From positions 6,510,001 to 6,574,000 of the forward strand of contig NZ_CP043661.1 of assembly GCF_014217565.1 (NCBI RefSeq): DNA of 64,000 nt, given 5' to 3'. The notes under the pieces were generated by a model. That model worked only from the letters and a program-made list of their open reading frames with translations. It was not told where the DNA came from and made no database searches. Positions 43,620-51,656 of this stretch are shown here, piece by piece (the first letter of the stretch is position 1; the number at the start of each line of letters is the position of its first letter). Both the position numbers and the translations under genes were made by a program. This DNA comes from Kribbella qitaiheensis (lineage in GTDB: Bacteria; Actinomycetota; Actinomycetes; Propionibacteriales; Kribbellaceae).

Positions 43620-44468
43620 ATGCGCGAGCACGGTTTCGATACCGAGGAAGCTGCTCTTCGCCCGAAGGCGGGACGGGTTGAGGAGCAGGTTTCGGATCAC
43701 ATGGGGAAGGCAGCTGCTGAAGGGCGCAGTGATGTGCTTGGTGGGGCTGGGATGTTGGGGTTGCAGCGGGCGGTGGGGAACAGCGGGGTTACCTCGATGA
43801 TCGAGGAGGAGAAGTCGCCTGTGCATGGGGTGATCTCCTCGGGTGGGCAGGCGCTGGATCCTGAGGTGCGGGGGGAGATGGAGGGGCGGTTGGGGCATGA
43901 CTTCTCGGATGTGCGGGTGCATGACGACTCGGCTGCGCATGATTCGGCCAAGGCGGTCAATGCGCATGCGTACACCGTGGGTAGCAATGTGGTGTTTCAG
44001 CGGGATAAGTACGACCCGGGGTCGGTTGATGGGAAGACGATGCTGGCGCATGAGTTGACGCATGTGGTGCAGCAGCGGAGTGGGCCGGTGGATGGGTCTT
44101 CGGCACCGGGTGGGATCAAGGTGAGTGATCCGTCGGACCGGTTTGAGCGGGAGGCTTCGGCTAACGCGGAGAGGGTGATGGCGGGGCCGGCACCTGTTGC
44201 TGCTGCGGCGCCGGGGGTTCAGCGGCATGCCGAGGATGAGGGCGACGTGCAGCGGCATGCCGAGGATGGCGCGGAGGTGCAGCGGCACGCTGGGGATGAG
44301 GCTGATGTGAGGCGGCACGCTGTGAGTGACGTGGACGTGCAGCGGCATGAGGAGCATGAGGAGGACGTGCAGCGGGCTGAGGGGCCGGCTGAGGAGGAGA
44401 AGGAAGAAGAGGTGCAGGGCGCGTTTGTGCAGCGCGAGGAGGAAGAGGCTCAGGAAGAGGAGGCCTGA
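43620..44468 (+). CDS. DUF4157 protein with HExxH motif and VQRHAED repeats
   Basis: 282 residues, ATG 43620 after a strong AGGAGGT site. Residues 45-60 (MLGLQRAVGNSGVTSM) match the toxin's N-terminal motif. Residues 80-155 are the DUF4157 domain, with the putative zinc-peptidase motif HELTHVVQQ at 144-152 and DVRVHDDSAAHDSAKAVNAHA. From 200 to 259 a 10-residue unit (VQRHAEDEGD-like) is repeated six times, ending in a glutamate-rich tail. DUF4157 proteins are strongly associated with extracellular contractile injection systems, as cargo or cargo-processing factors. Codon use is looser than in neighbours, with many G/T third bases. A hairpin 15 bases after the stop may terminate it. Confidence 0.9.
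   Translation: MREHGFDTEEAALRPKAGRVEEQVSDHMGKAAAEGRSDVLGGAGMLGLQRAVGNSGVTSMIEEEKSPVHGVISSGGQALDPEVRGEMEGRLGHDFSDVRVHDDSAAHDSAKAVNAHAYTVGSNVVFQRDKYDPGSVDGKTMLAHELTHVVQQRSGPVDGSSAPGGIKVSDPSDRFEREASANAERVMAGPAPVAAAAPGVQRHAEDEGDVQRHAEDGAEVQRHAGDEADVRRHAVSDVDVQRHEEHEEDVQRAEGPAEEEKEEEVQGAFVQREEEEAQEEEA
44217..44396 (+). repeat. Six 30-bp tandem coding repeats
   Basis: Six in-frame 30-bp units in the DUF4157 gene, each starting GTG/GTGCAGCG(G), encode the VQRHAED decapeptide. The first three are most alike; the later ones diverge. Confidence 0.9.
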
Positions 44469-44919
44469 CGGGCGGGGTGCGACGCCGCTGGTAGACAGCG
44501 GCGGGGTTCGGCGGGTGCACTGGTGATGTGCATGCCTGCAAGATGTCTGTGCCCAGCGGCGCACGGAAGGCGCCGGGTACTGCGGTGCTCGCGGCGGACG
44601 TCGGGTTCGCAGATCGCGGACTCCCAGGCCATCAGTACGGCAGCCCAGCAGCCACCGCCACGCTCGGCACCAGAGTCGTTTACGCCCTGAACGCCGTGTA
44701 CTGATGGGCCGGCGGTCCGCCCAATCCCACGGACGGCAGCAGATGCCCGACGAAGGAGGAGGCGAAGCGGGCGGGTCGTCGTACGGGGGTCTTGCCCTGT
44801 TGGTACGAGCGGGTTCCCCTTCGGGCAGATCACAGTGCCCTGGACAGCGTCCGGTTGGCCGGGTGGGTAAGCAAGGGGGGCGGTCAGGCTGGAGCAAATC
44901 CTGATCGAGGAGGGGCAGC
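44469..44919. other. 450-base intergenic region before the sheath operon, with hairpin
   Basis: CGCCGCTG (44483-44490) and CAGCGGCG (44496-44503) form a perfect 8-bp stem just after the DUF4157 stop, probably its terminator. The remainder should hold the promoter of the structural operon, but no clear -35/-10 pair was found. A 53-codon frame at 44543-44704 has mediocre codon bias and no ribosome site, and is not called as a gene. Confidence 0.55.
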
Positions 44920-46476
44920 ATGCCGACGTACCTGTCACCAGGTGTGTATGTGGAAGAAGTCGAATCGGGCGCACGCCCGCTCGAGGGTGTCGGTACGGCG
45001 GTGGCCGCGTTTGTCGGGCTCGCCGAAGGCGGCCCCTTCAACACCGCGACGCTGATCAGCAACTGGACCGCGTTCACGGATACGTTCGGCGGTTTCGTCG
45101 CCGGGTCCTATCTGGCGCAGGCCGTCTACGGGTACTTCCTGAACGGCGGTGGGAACTGCTACGTCGTACGGATCGGCGGTGGAGCTGATGCCAGCGACAG
45201 CAAAGGCGGTGCTCGCGGGCGTAAAGAGTTGCCGGCCGGGCCGCAGGCGTTGCTGGGGCGGTTCCGGGTGGTCGCGATCGACGCGGCTCAGACGCCGGGC
45301 GAGGTGAGTGTCGAGATCGCCGATGCCGGCGGGGACAACCCGTCCGAGGACATGTTCAAGATTGTCGTGAAGCAGAACGGCAACCAGGTCGAGGAGTTCG
45401 ACCGGCTGACCGTGTCGCGGGGCAAGACCAACGTCGCCACGGTGGTGAACGCGAACTCGAAGCTGATCAAGATCGAGGAGATCACCGGCGCCGCGCTGGA
45501 GAAGCCGGCCCACGGTGAGGTCGCGCTCAACCCGCCGCCACCCGCGCCCGCAGTACCGTCGCCGCGGTTGACCGCCGAGGACTACGTCGGCGATGTCTCC
45601 GACCGGACCGGGTTCGGTGGGTTGGAGGCGGTCGACGAGATCACCATGCTCTGCGTGCCGGACCTGATGAGCGCGTACCAGCAGGGCTCGATCGACCTCG
45701 AGACAGTCCAGGCAGTGCAGTTGGCGATGCTCGCGCATTGCGAGCTGATGGGTGATCGGATGGCGATCCTCGACTCGCCGCCCGGGCTCAACGCCCAGCA
45801 GGTCAAGGAGTGGCTGGTCGACAAGGCCGGCTACGACTCGGCGTTCGGGGCTCTCTACTACCCGTGGGTCAAGACGGCCGATCCCGCCACCGGGCAGCTC
45901 GGCTTCATGCCGCCGTGTGGGCACATGGCCGGGATCTGGGGTCGCAACGACGACACCCGCGGCGTCCACAAGGCGCCCGCGAATGAGGTCATCCGGGGCG
46001 CGGTGAGCCTCGAAGTACAGATCACCAAGGCGGAGCACGATCTGCTCAACCCGGTCGGCATCAACGTACTGCGGACCTTCCCGGGCCGGGGCAACCGTGT
46101 CTGGGGCGCCCGGACCCTGTCGTCCGACCCGGCCTGGCGCTACCTGAACGTACGGCGGTTGTTCAACTACCTCGAGGAATCCATCCTCAGCGGCACCAAC
46201 TGGGTCGTGTTCGAGCCGAACGACGAGGCGCTCTGGGCCCGGGTACGCCGGACCATCTCCGCGTTCCTGGTGAACGAGTGGCGCGCGGGCGCCCTGTTCG
46301 GCCAGACCCCGGACGACGCGTTCTTCGTCAAGTGCGACTCCGAGACGAACCCGTCCGAGGGGATCGACGCCGGCCAGGTGGTCTGCGAGATCGGGGTCGC
46401 GCCGGTGAAGCCGGCCGAGTTCGTCATCTTCCGCCTGTCCCAGTTCTCCGGCGGCACCAGCCTGGTCAGCGAGTGA
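44920..46476 (+). CDS. Contractile sheath protein
   Basis: 518-residue phage-tail-sheath family protein that forms the outer contractile tube. The N-terminus MPTYLSPGVYVEEVESG and the block TAVAAFVGLAEGGPFN are diagnostic, and the C-terminal third has the highly conserved sheath region (INVLRTFPGRGNRVWGARTL, RYLNVRRLFNYLEESI, WVVFEPNDEALW). A variable insert at about residues 90-210 forms the surface domain. ATG 44920 is preceded by GAGGAGGGG. It is first in a tightly packed operon of particle components. The single sheath gene is full length with no frameshift. Confidence 0.97.
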   Translation: MPTYLSPGVYVEEVESGARPLEGVGTAVAAFVGLAEGGPFNTATLISNWTAFTDTFGGFVAGSYLAQAVYGYFLNGGGNCYVVRIGGGADASDSKGGARGRKELPAGPQALLGRFRVVAIDAAQTPGEVSVEIADAGGDNPSEDMFKIVVKQNGNQVEEFDRLTVSRGKTNVATVVNANSKLIKIEEITGAALEKPAHGEVALNPPPPAPAVPSPRLTAEDYVGDVSDRTGFGGLEAVDEITMLCVPDLMSAYQQGSIDLETVQAVQLAMLAHCELMGDRMAILDSPPGLNAQQVKEWLVDKAGYDSAFGALYYPWVKTADPATGQLGFMPPCGHMAGIWGRNDDTRGVHKAPANEVIRGAVSLEVQITKAEHDLLNPVGINVLRTFPGRGNRVWGARTLSSDPAWRYLNVRRLFNYLEESILSGTNWVVFEPNDEALWARVRRTISAFLVNEWRAGALFGQTPDDAFFVKCDSETNPSEGIDAGQVVCEIGVAPVKPAEFVIFRLSQFSGGTSLVSE

Positions 46477-46517
46477 CCACCACCATCTGTCAAAGCCAGC
46501 AAGAAAGGTAACCAGTC

Positions 46518-46961
46518 ATGGCTCTTCCGGACATGGACTCCGGTGTCGGTCACTCCTTCGGGCTGGAGTTCGACGGCATCCAGATCAAAAGCATCACCGA
46601 GATCAGCGGCCTGAAGATGGAACAGGACGTGATCGAGCTCAAGGAGAACGGTGCCGACGGCAAGTATGTGATCAAGAAGCTGCCCGGTCGCTGGAAGGCG
46701 CCGGAGATCACCCTGACCCGCGGCCTGTCGTCGGACACGAGTTTCGACAAGTGGATCAAGGATTCGCAGTTCGGCAAGATGGGTGCGGTCCGTAAGGGCG
46801 GCGCGATCATCGTGTTCGACTACGAAGGTGCGCCGCTGAAGCGGTACAAGCTCACCAACGCCTGGCCGAAGAGCCTCGAGATCGGCACCATGAAGGCCGG
46901 CGACACTTCGGTGATGACCGAGAAGCTGGTCGTCACCTGCGAGCGGCTCGAGGTCGAGTGA
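46518..46961 (+). CDS. Inner tube protein (major)
   Basis: 147-residue tail-tube protein of the gp19/TIGR02241-like family. It stacks as hexamers inside the sheath to form the delivery conduit. The family blocks are HSFGLEFDGIQIKSITEISG near the start, ITLTRGLSSDTSFDKWI in the middle and a C-terminal EKLVVTCERLEVE. It lies 41 bases after the sheath gene with an AAAGG site. It is followed by a one-base overlap with the chaperone-like gene. Its frame is intact, unlike the second tube-like gene at 50481. Confidence 0.95.
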   Translation: MALPDMDSGVGHSFGLEFDGIQIKSITEISGLKMEQDVIELKENGADGKYVIKKLPGRWKAPEITLTRGLSSDTSFDKWIKDSQFGKMGAVRKGGAIIVFDYEGAPLKRYKLTNAWPKSLEIGTMKAGDTSVMTEKLVVTCERLEVE

Positions 46962-47428
46962 TGCGCCGCACCACGTCCGCCACGCTCGACCAGGTACCGG
47001 AGTACGCATCACCAGCCGGTACTACGGACCTCGAGGCGAAGCCGGCCGAACGCGACACCCTCCGGACGGAGTTTCCGTTCGTGCTGCCGCGGGGGTACGT
47101 CGACTCGGCGGGCGTGGTGCATCGCGACGGAGTGATGCGGCTGGCGACAGCGCGGGACGAACTGGTGCCGTTGCGGGACGACCGGGTCCGCGAGAACCCG
47201 GCGTACCTGACGGTGGTCCTGCTCGGCCGTGTCGTCACCAGGCTCGGGAGTCACACCGACATCCATGCCGGGGTGATCGAGGACCTGTTCGCGGCGGACC
47301 TGGCCTTTCTTCAGGACTTGTATCGCCGGGTGAACCAGGAAGGGCACACCCGCGCCGGGGTGAACTGCCCCGAGTGCGGTCACGCGTTCGCCATCGACCT
47401 GGCCGGTGGTCGCCTGGGGGAATCGTGA
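46961..47428 (+). CDS. Baseplate hub assembly chaperone-like protein
   Basis: 155 residues from ATG 46961. The sequence follows the phage/CIS family annotated as T4-type baseplate hub assembly chaperone: FPFVLPRGYVDSAGVVHRDG, then MRLATARDELVPLRDDRV, YLTVVLLGRVVTRLG and DLAFLQDLYRRVN. The C-terminus has a CPECGHAF half-ribbon. The gene overlaps the tube gene by one base and the next gene by four, so stoichiometric assembly is likely. The family name comes from general knowledge of such clusters; its mechanism in eCIS is unclear. Confidence 0.8.
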   Translation: MRRTTSATLDQVPEYASPAGTTDLEAKPAERDTLRTEFPFVLPRGYVDSAGVVHRDGVMRLATARDELVPLRDDRVRENPAYLTVVLLGRVVTRLGSHTDIHAGVIEDLFAADLAFLQDLYRRVNQEGHTRAGVNCPECGHAFAIDLAGGRLGES

Positions 47429-47583
47429 CGTACGCGCCCGAGCAGCTGTACTCCGAGGTCGCGTACGTCGCCTACCACTTCCACTGGTCCCGCGAGGAGA
47501 TCCTCGACCTCGAACACCCCGAACGCCGCCGCTTCGTCGACGAGATCGCCGCCCTGAACACCCGCACCCAACCTGGAAGGTGA
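47425..47583 (+). CDS. DUF6760 small protein
   Basis: 52-residue protein from GTG 47425, which overlaps the preceding stop by four bases. The sequence YAPEQLYSEVAYVAYHFHWSR followed by EEILDLEHPERRRFVDEIA fits the small DUF6760 family found right after the hub chaperone-like gene in many eCIS loci. It is short, helical and without membrane segments. It is probably an assembly factor comparable to the small tail-chaperone products of contractile phages. That comparison is inference. Confidence 0.85.
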   Translation: MTYAPEQLYSEVAYVAYHFHWSREEILDLEHPERRRFVDEIAALNTRTQPGR

Positions 47584-47587
47584 CCCG

Positions 47588-50455
47588 ATGCGCTGGCCCT
47601 TCCGCCGCACCGCCCCCGAGCCGTCAACGGTCGCCGGGGGCAATGGTGTTGGGGCTGGGGTTGCCGGGGGCGGTGGTGATGTTGGGTCGGGCAGGTCCGG
47701 CGCGGGTTCCGGGGGTGATGCCGGTCCGGGCATGGCCGGGGCGGGTGCTGGGGAGAGCGGGGCCGCGGCGGGTAGTGAGTCCACCGGGGGGCGAGCTGGG
47801 TGGATGGACTTGCCGGCGTTGCAGCGGTCGACGGAGGATCTTGTGCCGATCGCGCGGGCTGCTTCGTTTCGGGAGTCGCTGTCGGCGCATCAGGATCCGC
47901 GGTTTCTGGCGCCCCTCGGTCATTCGCTGACGGTGGACGCGCCCGCTGGTGAGATCAGCAACTACGCTCAGCCGGCAGCGGTTGAACAGCGGCAAGAGTT
48001 CGTGCTGCCGCCGAGTGCGGCAAGCTTTGGTACTTCGGGGAGCGGCGCTCCGGCAGCCGTCCAGCGTTCAGAGGCCTCCGATCCGGTTGTCCGCACCTTT
48101 TCGTTGCCGTCAGCAATGTCGTCGACAGCGGATCACGGATCGCCAGAGGTCTCCGCAGGACAGCTCCCGCCGATTGAAGCGCGTCCCACGCCGGTTGTTG
48201 CGGCACCTGTGGTTCAGACTTGGCTTTCCCCGTCTGAGGTGTCTCCTGCGGTGCCGGACCTGCCGGTGGTGTCGCGGGCGATTGAATCTTCGCAGGTTCA
48301 CCACGATCACACGACCGACCACGGGACTGCCGATCACACGACTGCCGATCACTCGGCGGAGCAGGTACCGCTGGTTGGGCAGTCGGCCTTTGTGTCGGCG
48401 CTCGGTGGTCCGCCGCCGGAGTCTGAGCCGGAGGTCGTGCAGCGATCGGCCGAGTCCGGACACGCAGTACCTGGCGTGGTGGGCAGCGGGCTGGCGGTGC
48501 AGCGATCGGCCGAGTCCGGGATGGCAGCGCCTGGCGCGGCGGTGCCCGGCGTGGCGGGGAGTGGGCCGGCGGTACAGCGTGATGGGGGAATGGGTCTGCA
48601 GCGCGACGCGGAGGTTCCCCCGGGTGTCCGGGGTGGAGCGGAAGTATTGGGCGTGCAGCGTGCTGTGGAAGTAGAGCGCGGCGTGGTGTCTGGTCCGGTG
48701 GTTCAGCGGGCAGGTGATGGTTCTGAGGGGCAGGTTGGGCTGGTTGCTGGCCGGGTGGCTGAACTTGGGCCGGTGGCGCAGCGGGCGGTCGAAGCGCAGT
48801 CCGTCGCACAGCGTGCAGCAGAAGGCGAATCAGTTGCGCAGCGGACCGTGGGCCTGCAGTCTGCGGCGTCGGGAGCAGCAGTTGGTACGCCGGTGGGGCA
48901 GCGGGCCGTGGATGGGCTGGGCGTGGTGCAGGGAGCTGTGGACGGGCTGGGTGTGGTGCAGAGGTCGGGTGAAGGCGCAGCAGACTTGCAGCGGGTGGTC
49001 GATCGGCAGCCGGGCCCACCGAGTATGCCGGTCGTGCAGCGGGCAATCGACGCGGCACGAGTAGCGCGGGCGGTAGTAGGCAGCCCGGTAGCGCGGCAGG
49101 TGGCGGAAGGCGGGCCGGTAGGGCAGCGGGCGGGAGAAGGTGCGCCGGCAGCGCTGCGGGCGGCACAAGGTGCGCCGGCAGCGCAGGGGGCGGCCGAAGC
49201 GGAGCCGGTGGCGCAGCGGGTTGCGGGAGGGGAGCGCGTGGCGCAGCGGCCGCTTGTTGGTGACTCGGTGGTGCAAGGCGGGGTTGGGCTGCAGCGGTCG
49301 ATTGTGGGCGAATCTGCGGTGCCGCGGGGTGATGCGGTTGCGGCTGGCAGTTCTGGAAGTGGCGAGGTGGTGCAGCGGTCGCAGGCCAGCCCGTCGGCCG
49401 TTGAGCATCGGGCGGTAGGGCAGCCGTGGTCCGGCGATCTGGGGGCAGTGGTCCAGCGAGCGGGAGCGTCGGTGGCCGGATCGCCTGCAGGAGAGGCGTC
49501 GGCGGGCGCGTCCGTGCAGCGGGCTGGTGGTGCAGAGCCGGGGTGGCAGAGGGCTGGTGGTGAAGGGCCGGGGTGGCAGAGGGCTGGTGGTGAAGGGCCG
49601 AGGTGGCAGGGGGACGGTGGTGACGGGCCGGGGTGGCAGGGGGCTGGTGGTGAAGGGCCGGGGTGGCAGGGAGGTGGCGGTGACGGGCAGGGATGGCACG
49701 GGGATGGTGGGCAGGGAGCGGTGGGGGTTGGGCTTGTGGGGGAGCGTGGGTTAGGCGTGCAGCGCGCTGCTGACAACGAGCAGCTGGCGCAACGACCGGC
49801 GGTGGTGCAGCGGGCGGGGGAGTCCACTGGAGCGGCTGAGTTGTTGTGGCCGCCTCGGGAGGGGGCGGCAGCGGGGAGGGTTGTGCCGTTGTCTAGCTCG
49901 GCCCCGTTGACTGTGCCGGAGGGGCAGCGGCCGGTTGGCAGTGTGCCGCCTGCTGTGCAGCGGGTTGTGTACGACCACCCGGGGCTTCGTACGCCTAGCA
50001 GTAGCCGAACGACAACAGCACCGACCGCCCAGCCGAGCGCAGTACAAGCGCCTGCTGTGCAGGAGGAGCAGGTGTTGGCGTGGTCGGCGGGGGAGAGTTT
50101 TCACCAGGAGCCGGCCGTTCAGCGGGCCGAGACCGTGCGGTCCGTCTCGTTGCAGCAGATGTTCAGTGGATACGCGGCATCAGAGCAGACCGACCAGGCG
50201 CATACCGGGCAAGAGCACACCGCAGCCCCAGAGCAGGTAGTACAGCGAGACGAAGCCCCGGTAGAGCAGCCGGCCGTGCAGACCGCTCCGCAGGCTGCAG
50301 CTGCTGCACCGGCAGCGCAGGCACCTGCCAAGGCTATGGGTGCGGCTGAGGTGGAGGAGCTGGCGAAGAGGTTGTACGAGCCGTTGACCGCGAAGCTCCG
50401 GGCCGAACTCTGGCTGGATCGTGAACGCGCCGGGCGGGTGACTGACAGATGGTAG
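47588..50455 (+). CDS. Large QR-repeat protein of the eCIS operon
   Basis: 955 residues of mostly disordered composition. After a glycine-rich start (residues 15-65) comes WMDLPALQRSTEDLVPI, then hundreds of residues in which AQR/VQR/LQR recur every 8-16 residues (AVEAQSVAQRAAEGESVAQR-like), and a six-unit GWQRAGGEGP tract. The last 42 residues are a conserved-looking amphipathic helix (AAEVEELAKRLYEPLTAKLR, then AELWLDRERAGRVTDRW). Large repeat proteins with this C-terminus occupy the same slot, between DUF6760 and the second tube gene, in other actinobacterial loci. It could act as scaffold, cargo adaptor or length determinant. A GGAAGG site precedes ATG 47588. Not recognised beyond that. 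Confidence 0.8.
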   Translation: MRWPFRRTAPEPSTVAGGNGVGAGVAGGGGDVGSGRSGAGSGGDAGPGMAGAGAGESGAAAGSESTGGRAGWMDLPALQRSTEDLVPIARAASFRESLSAHQDPRFLAPLGHSLTVDAPAGEISNYAQPAAVEQRQEFVLPPSAASFGTSGSGAPAAVQRSEASDPVVRTFSLPSAMSSTADHGSPEVSAGQLPPIEARPTPVVAAPVVQTWLSPSEVSPAVPDLPVVSRAIESSQVHHDHTTDHGTADHTTADHSAEQVPLVGQSAFVSALGGPPPESEPEVVQRSAESGHAVPGVVGSGLAVQRSAESGMAAPGAAVPGVAGSGPAVQRDGGMGLQRDAEVPPGVRGGAEVLGVQRAVEVERGVVSGPVVQRAGDGSEGQVGLVAGRVAELGPVAQRAVEAQSVAQRAAEGESVAQRTVGLQSAASGAAVGTPVGQRAVDGLGVVQGAVDGLGVVQRSGEGAADLQRVVDRQPGPPSMPVVQRAIDAARVARAVVGSPVARQVAEGGPVGQRAGEGAPAALRAAQGAPAAQGAAEAEPVAQRVAGGERVAQRPLVGDSVVQGGVGLQRSIVGESAVPRGDAVAAGSSGSGEVVQRSQASPSAVEHRAVGQPWSGDLGAVVQRAGASVAGSPAGEASAGASVQRAGGAEPGWQRAGGEGPGWQRAGGEGPRWQGDGGDGPGWQGAGGEGPGWQGGGGDGQGWHGDGGQGAVGVGLVGERGLGVQRAADNEQLAQRPAVVQRAGESTGAAELLWPPREGAAAGRVVPLSSSAPLTVPEGQRPVGSVPPAVQRVVYDHPGLRTPSSSRTTTAPTAQPSAVQAPAVQEEQVLAWSAGESFHQEPAVQRAETVRSVSLQQMFSGYAASEQTDQAHTGQEHTAAPEQVVQRDEAPVEQPAVQTAPQAAAAAPAAQAPAKAMGAAEVEELAKRLYEPLTAKLRAELWLDRERAGRVTDRW
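49521..49700 (+). repeat. Six 30-bp tandem coding repeats
   Basis: Units at 49521, 49551, 49581, 49611, 49641 and 49671, each close to GGGCTGGTGGTGAAGGGCCG plus GGGTGGCAGA, encode a GWQRAGGEGP-like decapeptide inside the QR-repeat protein. A partial seventh follows. Copy-number variation between strains is likely. Confidence 0.92.
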
Positions 50456-50480
50456 GACCGACTGCAGTGGGGGTGGCGGG

Positions 50481-50922
50481 ATGAATCCGCAGTATCCGGA
50501 ACCAGCCGTGAGTGTCTGCTTCGGGGTGACCATCGACGACAAGCAGCTGGGTGCGTTCAGCAGCTGTGAGGGGCTCGGGCTGGAGGTCGTGCTGGAGCAG
50601 CGCGAGGAGGGCGGCCAGAACGGATTCGTCTGGCAACTGCCGACCCGGATCAAGTACACCAACATCAAGCTGACCCGGGCCGCTGTGCCAGGACACCACC
50701 GAGGTGATGGCCTGGCTGGCAAGCATGACGTCGGGGGTCAAGCAGTCGACCGGGAGCATCACGGCGATGACGGCCGGACTCCAGCGGGTCGCTCAGTGGA
50801 AGCTGACCGGCGTGATCCCGGTGAAGTGGAGCGGCCCGGGGATGAACCTGGATTCGCCGAAGGTGGCGATGGAGACGCTGGAGATCGCGCACCACGGGTT
50901 CAGCGCGGAGCGGGTGTCCTGA
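50481..50922 (+). pseudogene. Second tube-like protein, frameshifted
   Basis: The N-terminal half (PAVSVCFGVTIDDKQLGAFS to YTNIKLTRA) is in the frame starting at ATG 50481. The C-terminal half (LCQDTTEVMAWLASMTSGVK to HHGFSAERVS) is in the next frame, ending at 50922. One extra base near 50682 separates them; without it a normal ~147-residue gp19-like tube/tube-initiator protein results. As read, translation from 50481 runs on through garbage into the LysM gene, which shares that frame, to make a 391-residue fusion. This is either a sequencing error, a real lesion or a recoding site. Family knowledge places this protein between the spike and the main tube. Confidence 0.85.
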
Positions 50923-51656
50923 TGACCAATCCGATCGCGCTCAAGGCGTCCGGCGGGGCCGGCAGTTCGGCCCCGGAGGACAAGAAGTCGCTGCAGAAGG
51001 CGAAGCTGAAGCTGTTCGACCCGACCAAGGCCGGTGGTCAGGATCGCGGCGAGATCCCGTTCCAGTTCAACCCGAAGGAAGTGACAATCCAGAAGTCGGC
51101 CAAGTGGGAGCGCAAGCCGGCCAAGAAGGCGAAGTCGGCCGGGTCGGTGGAGTTCAGCGGCGCCGAGCCGTGCAAGCTCACGGTCGAGATGTTCTTCGAT
51201 GCCTCCGGCAACCAGGACAACAGTGTCGTGACCGCGGTTGAGAAGCTGTTCAGCTGTTGCGTGCCGACCGAGGAGAGCCGTGGCAAGGACAAGCCGACGC
51301 CGCCGCTGGTGATGTTGCAGTGGGGCAAGATCGCCAGTTTCCCGGCCTTCGTTACCTCGGTGAACGTGAAGTACACGCTGTTCAGCTCCGACGGCGTCCC
51401 GATCCGCGCGGTCTGCACAGTCGCGATGGAAGAGATGCCGAACGAGCCGTGGCGGCAGAACCCGACCTCCGGTGGTCAGTCGGTACGCCGCTCGCACCGG
51501 ATGATCGACGGCGACACGCTCGCGTCGCTGGCCTACGCGGAGTACGGCGATCCGGGCATGTGGCGCACGATCGCGAAGTACAACGGGATCGACGATCCGA
51601 TCCGGATCGCGAGTGGCTCGGTCGTCGTATTCCCGGGCGCCGAGGAGCTGGTCTGA
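50922..51656 (+). CDS. LysM-domain baseplate protein (Afp7/gp53-like)
   Basis: 244 residues from ATG 50922, overlapping the tube-like stop (ATGA). The N-terminal domain (GEIPFQFNPKEVTIQKSAKW, CKLTVEMFFDASG) is the usual CIS LysM-protein domain, and the C-terminal LysM motif reads RMIDGDTLASLAYAEYGDP to IRIASGSVVVFPG. In contractile particles it links the inner baseplate or hub to the sheath start, rather than acting as a cell-wall hydrolase. It overlaps the spike gene by one base. Because of the upstream frameshift, a longer in-frame fusion starting at 50481 is also possible. Confidence 0.92.
   Translation: MTNPIALKASGGAGSSAPEDKKSLQKAKLKLFDPTKAGGQDRGEIPFQFNPKEVTIQKSAKWERKPAKKAKSAGSVEFSGAEPCKLTVEMFFDASGNQDNSVVTAVEKLFSCCVPTEESRGKDKPTPPLVMLQWGKIASFPAFVTSVNVKYTLFSSDGVPIRAVCTVAMEEMPNEPWRQNPTSGGQSVRRSHRMIDGDTLASLAYAEYGDPGMWRTIAKYNGIDDPIRIASGSVVVFPGAEELV

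Noticed and set aside
44543-44704. 53-codon frame upstream of the sheath gene
   Set aside because: No Shine-Dalgarno and only moderate third-position GC; not gene-like enough.
49521-49700. Minisatellite or CRISPR-like array in 30-bp repeats
   Set aside because: Contiguous with no spacers and in frame in the QR-repeat protein; these are coding repeats.
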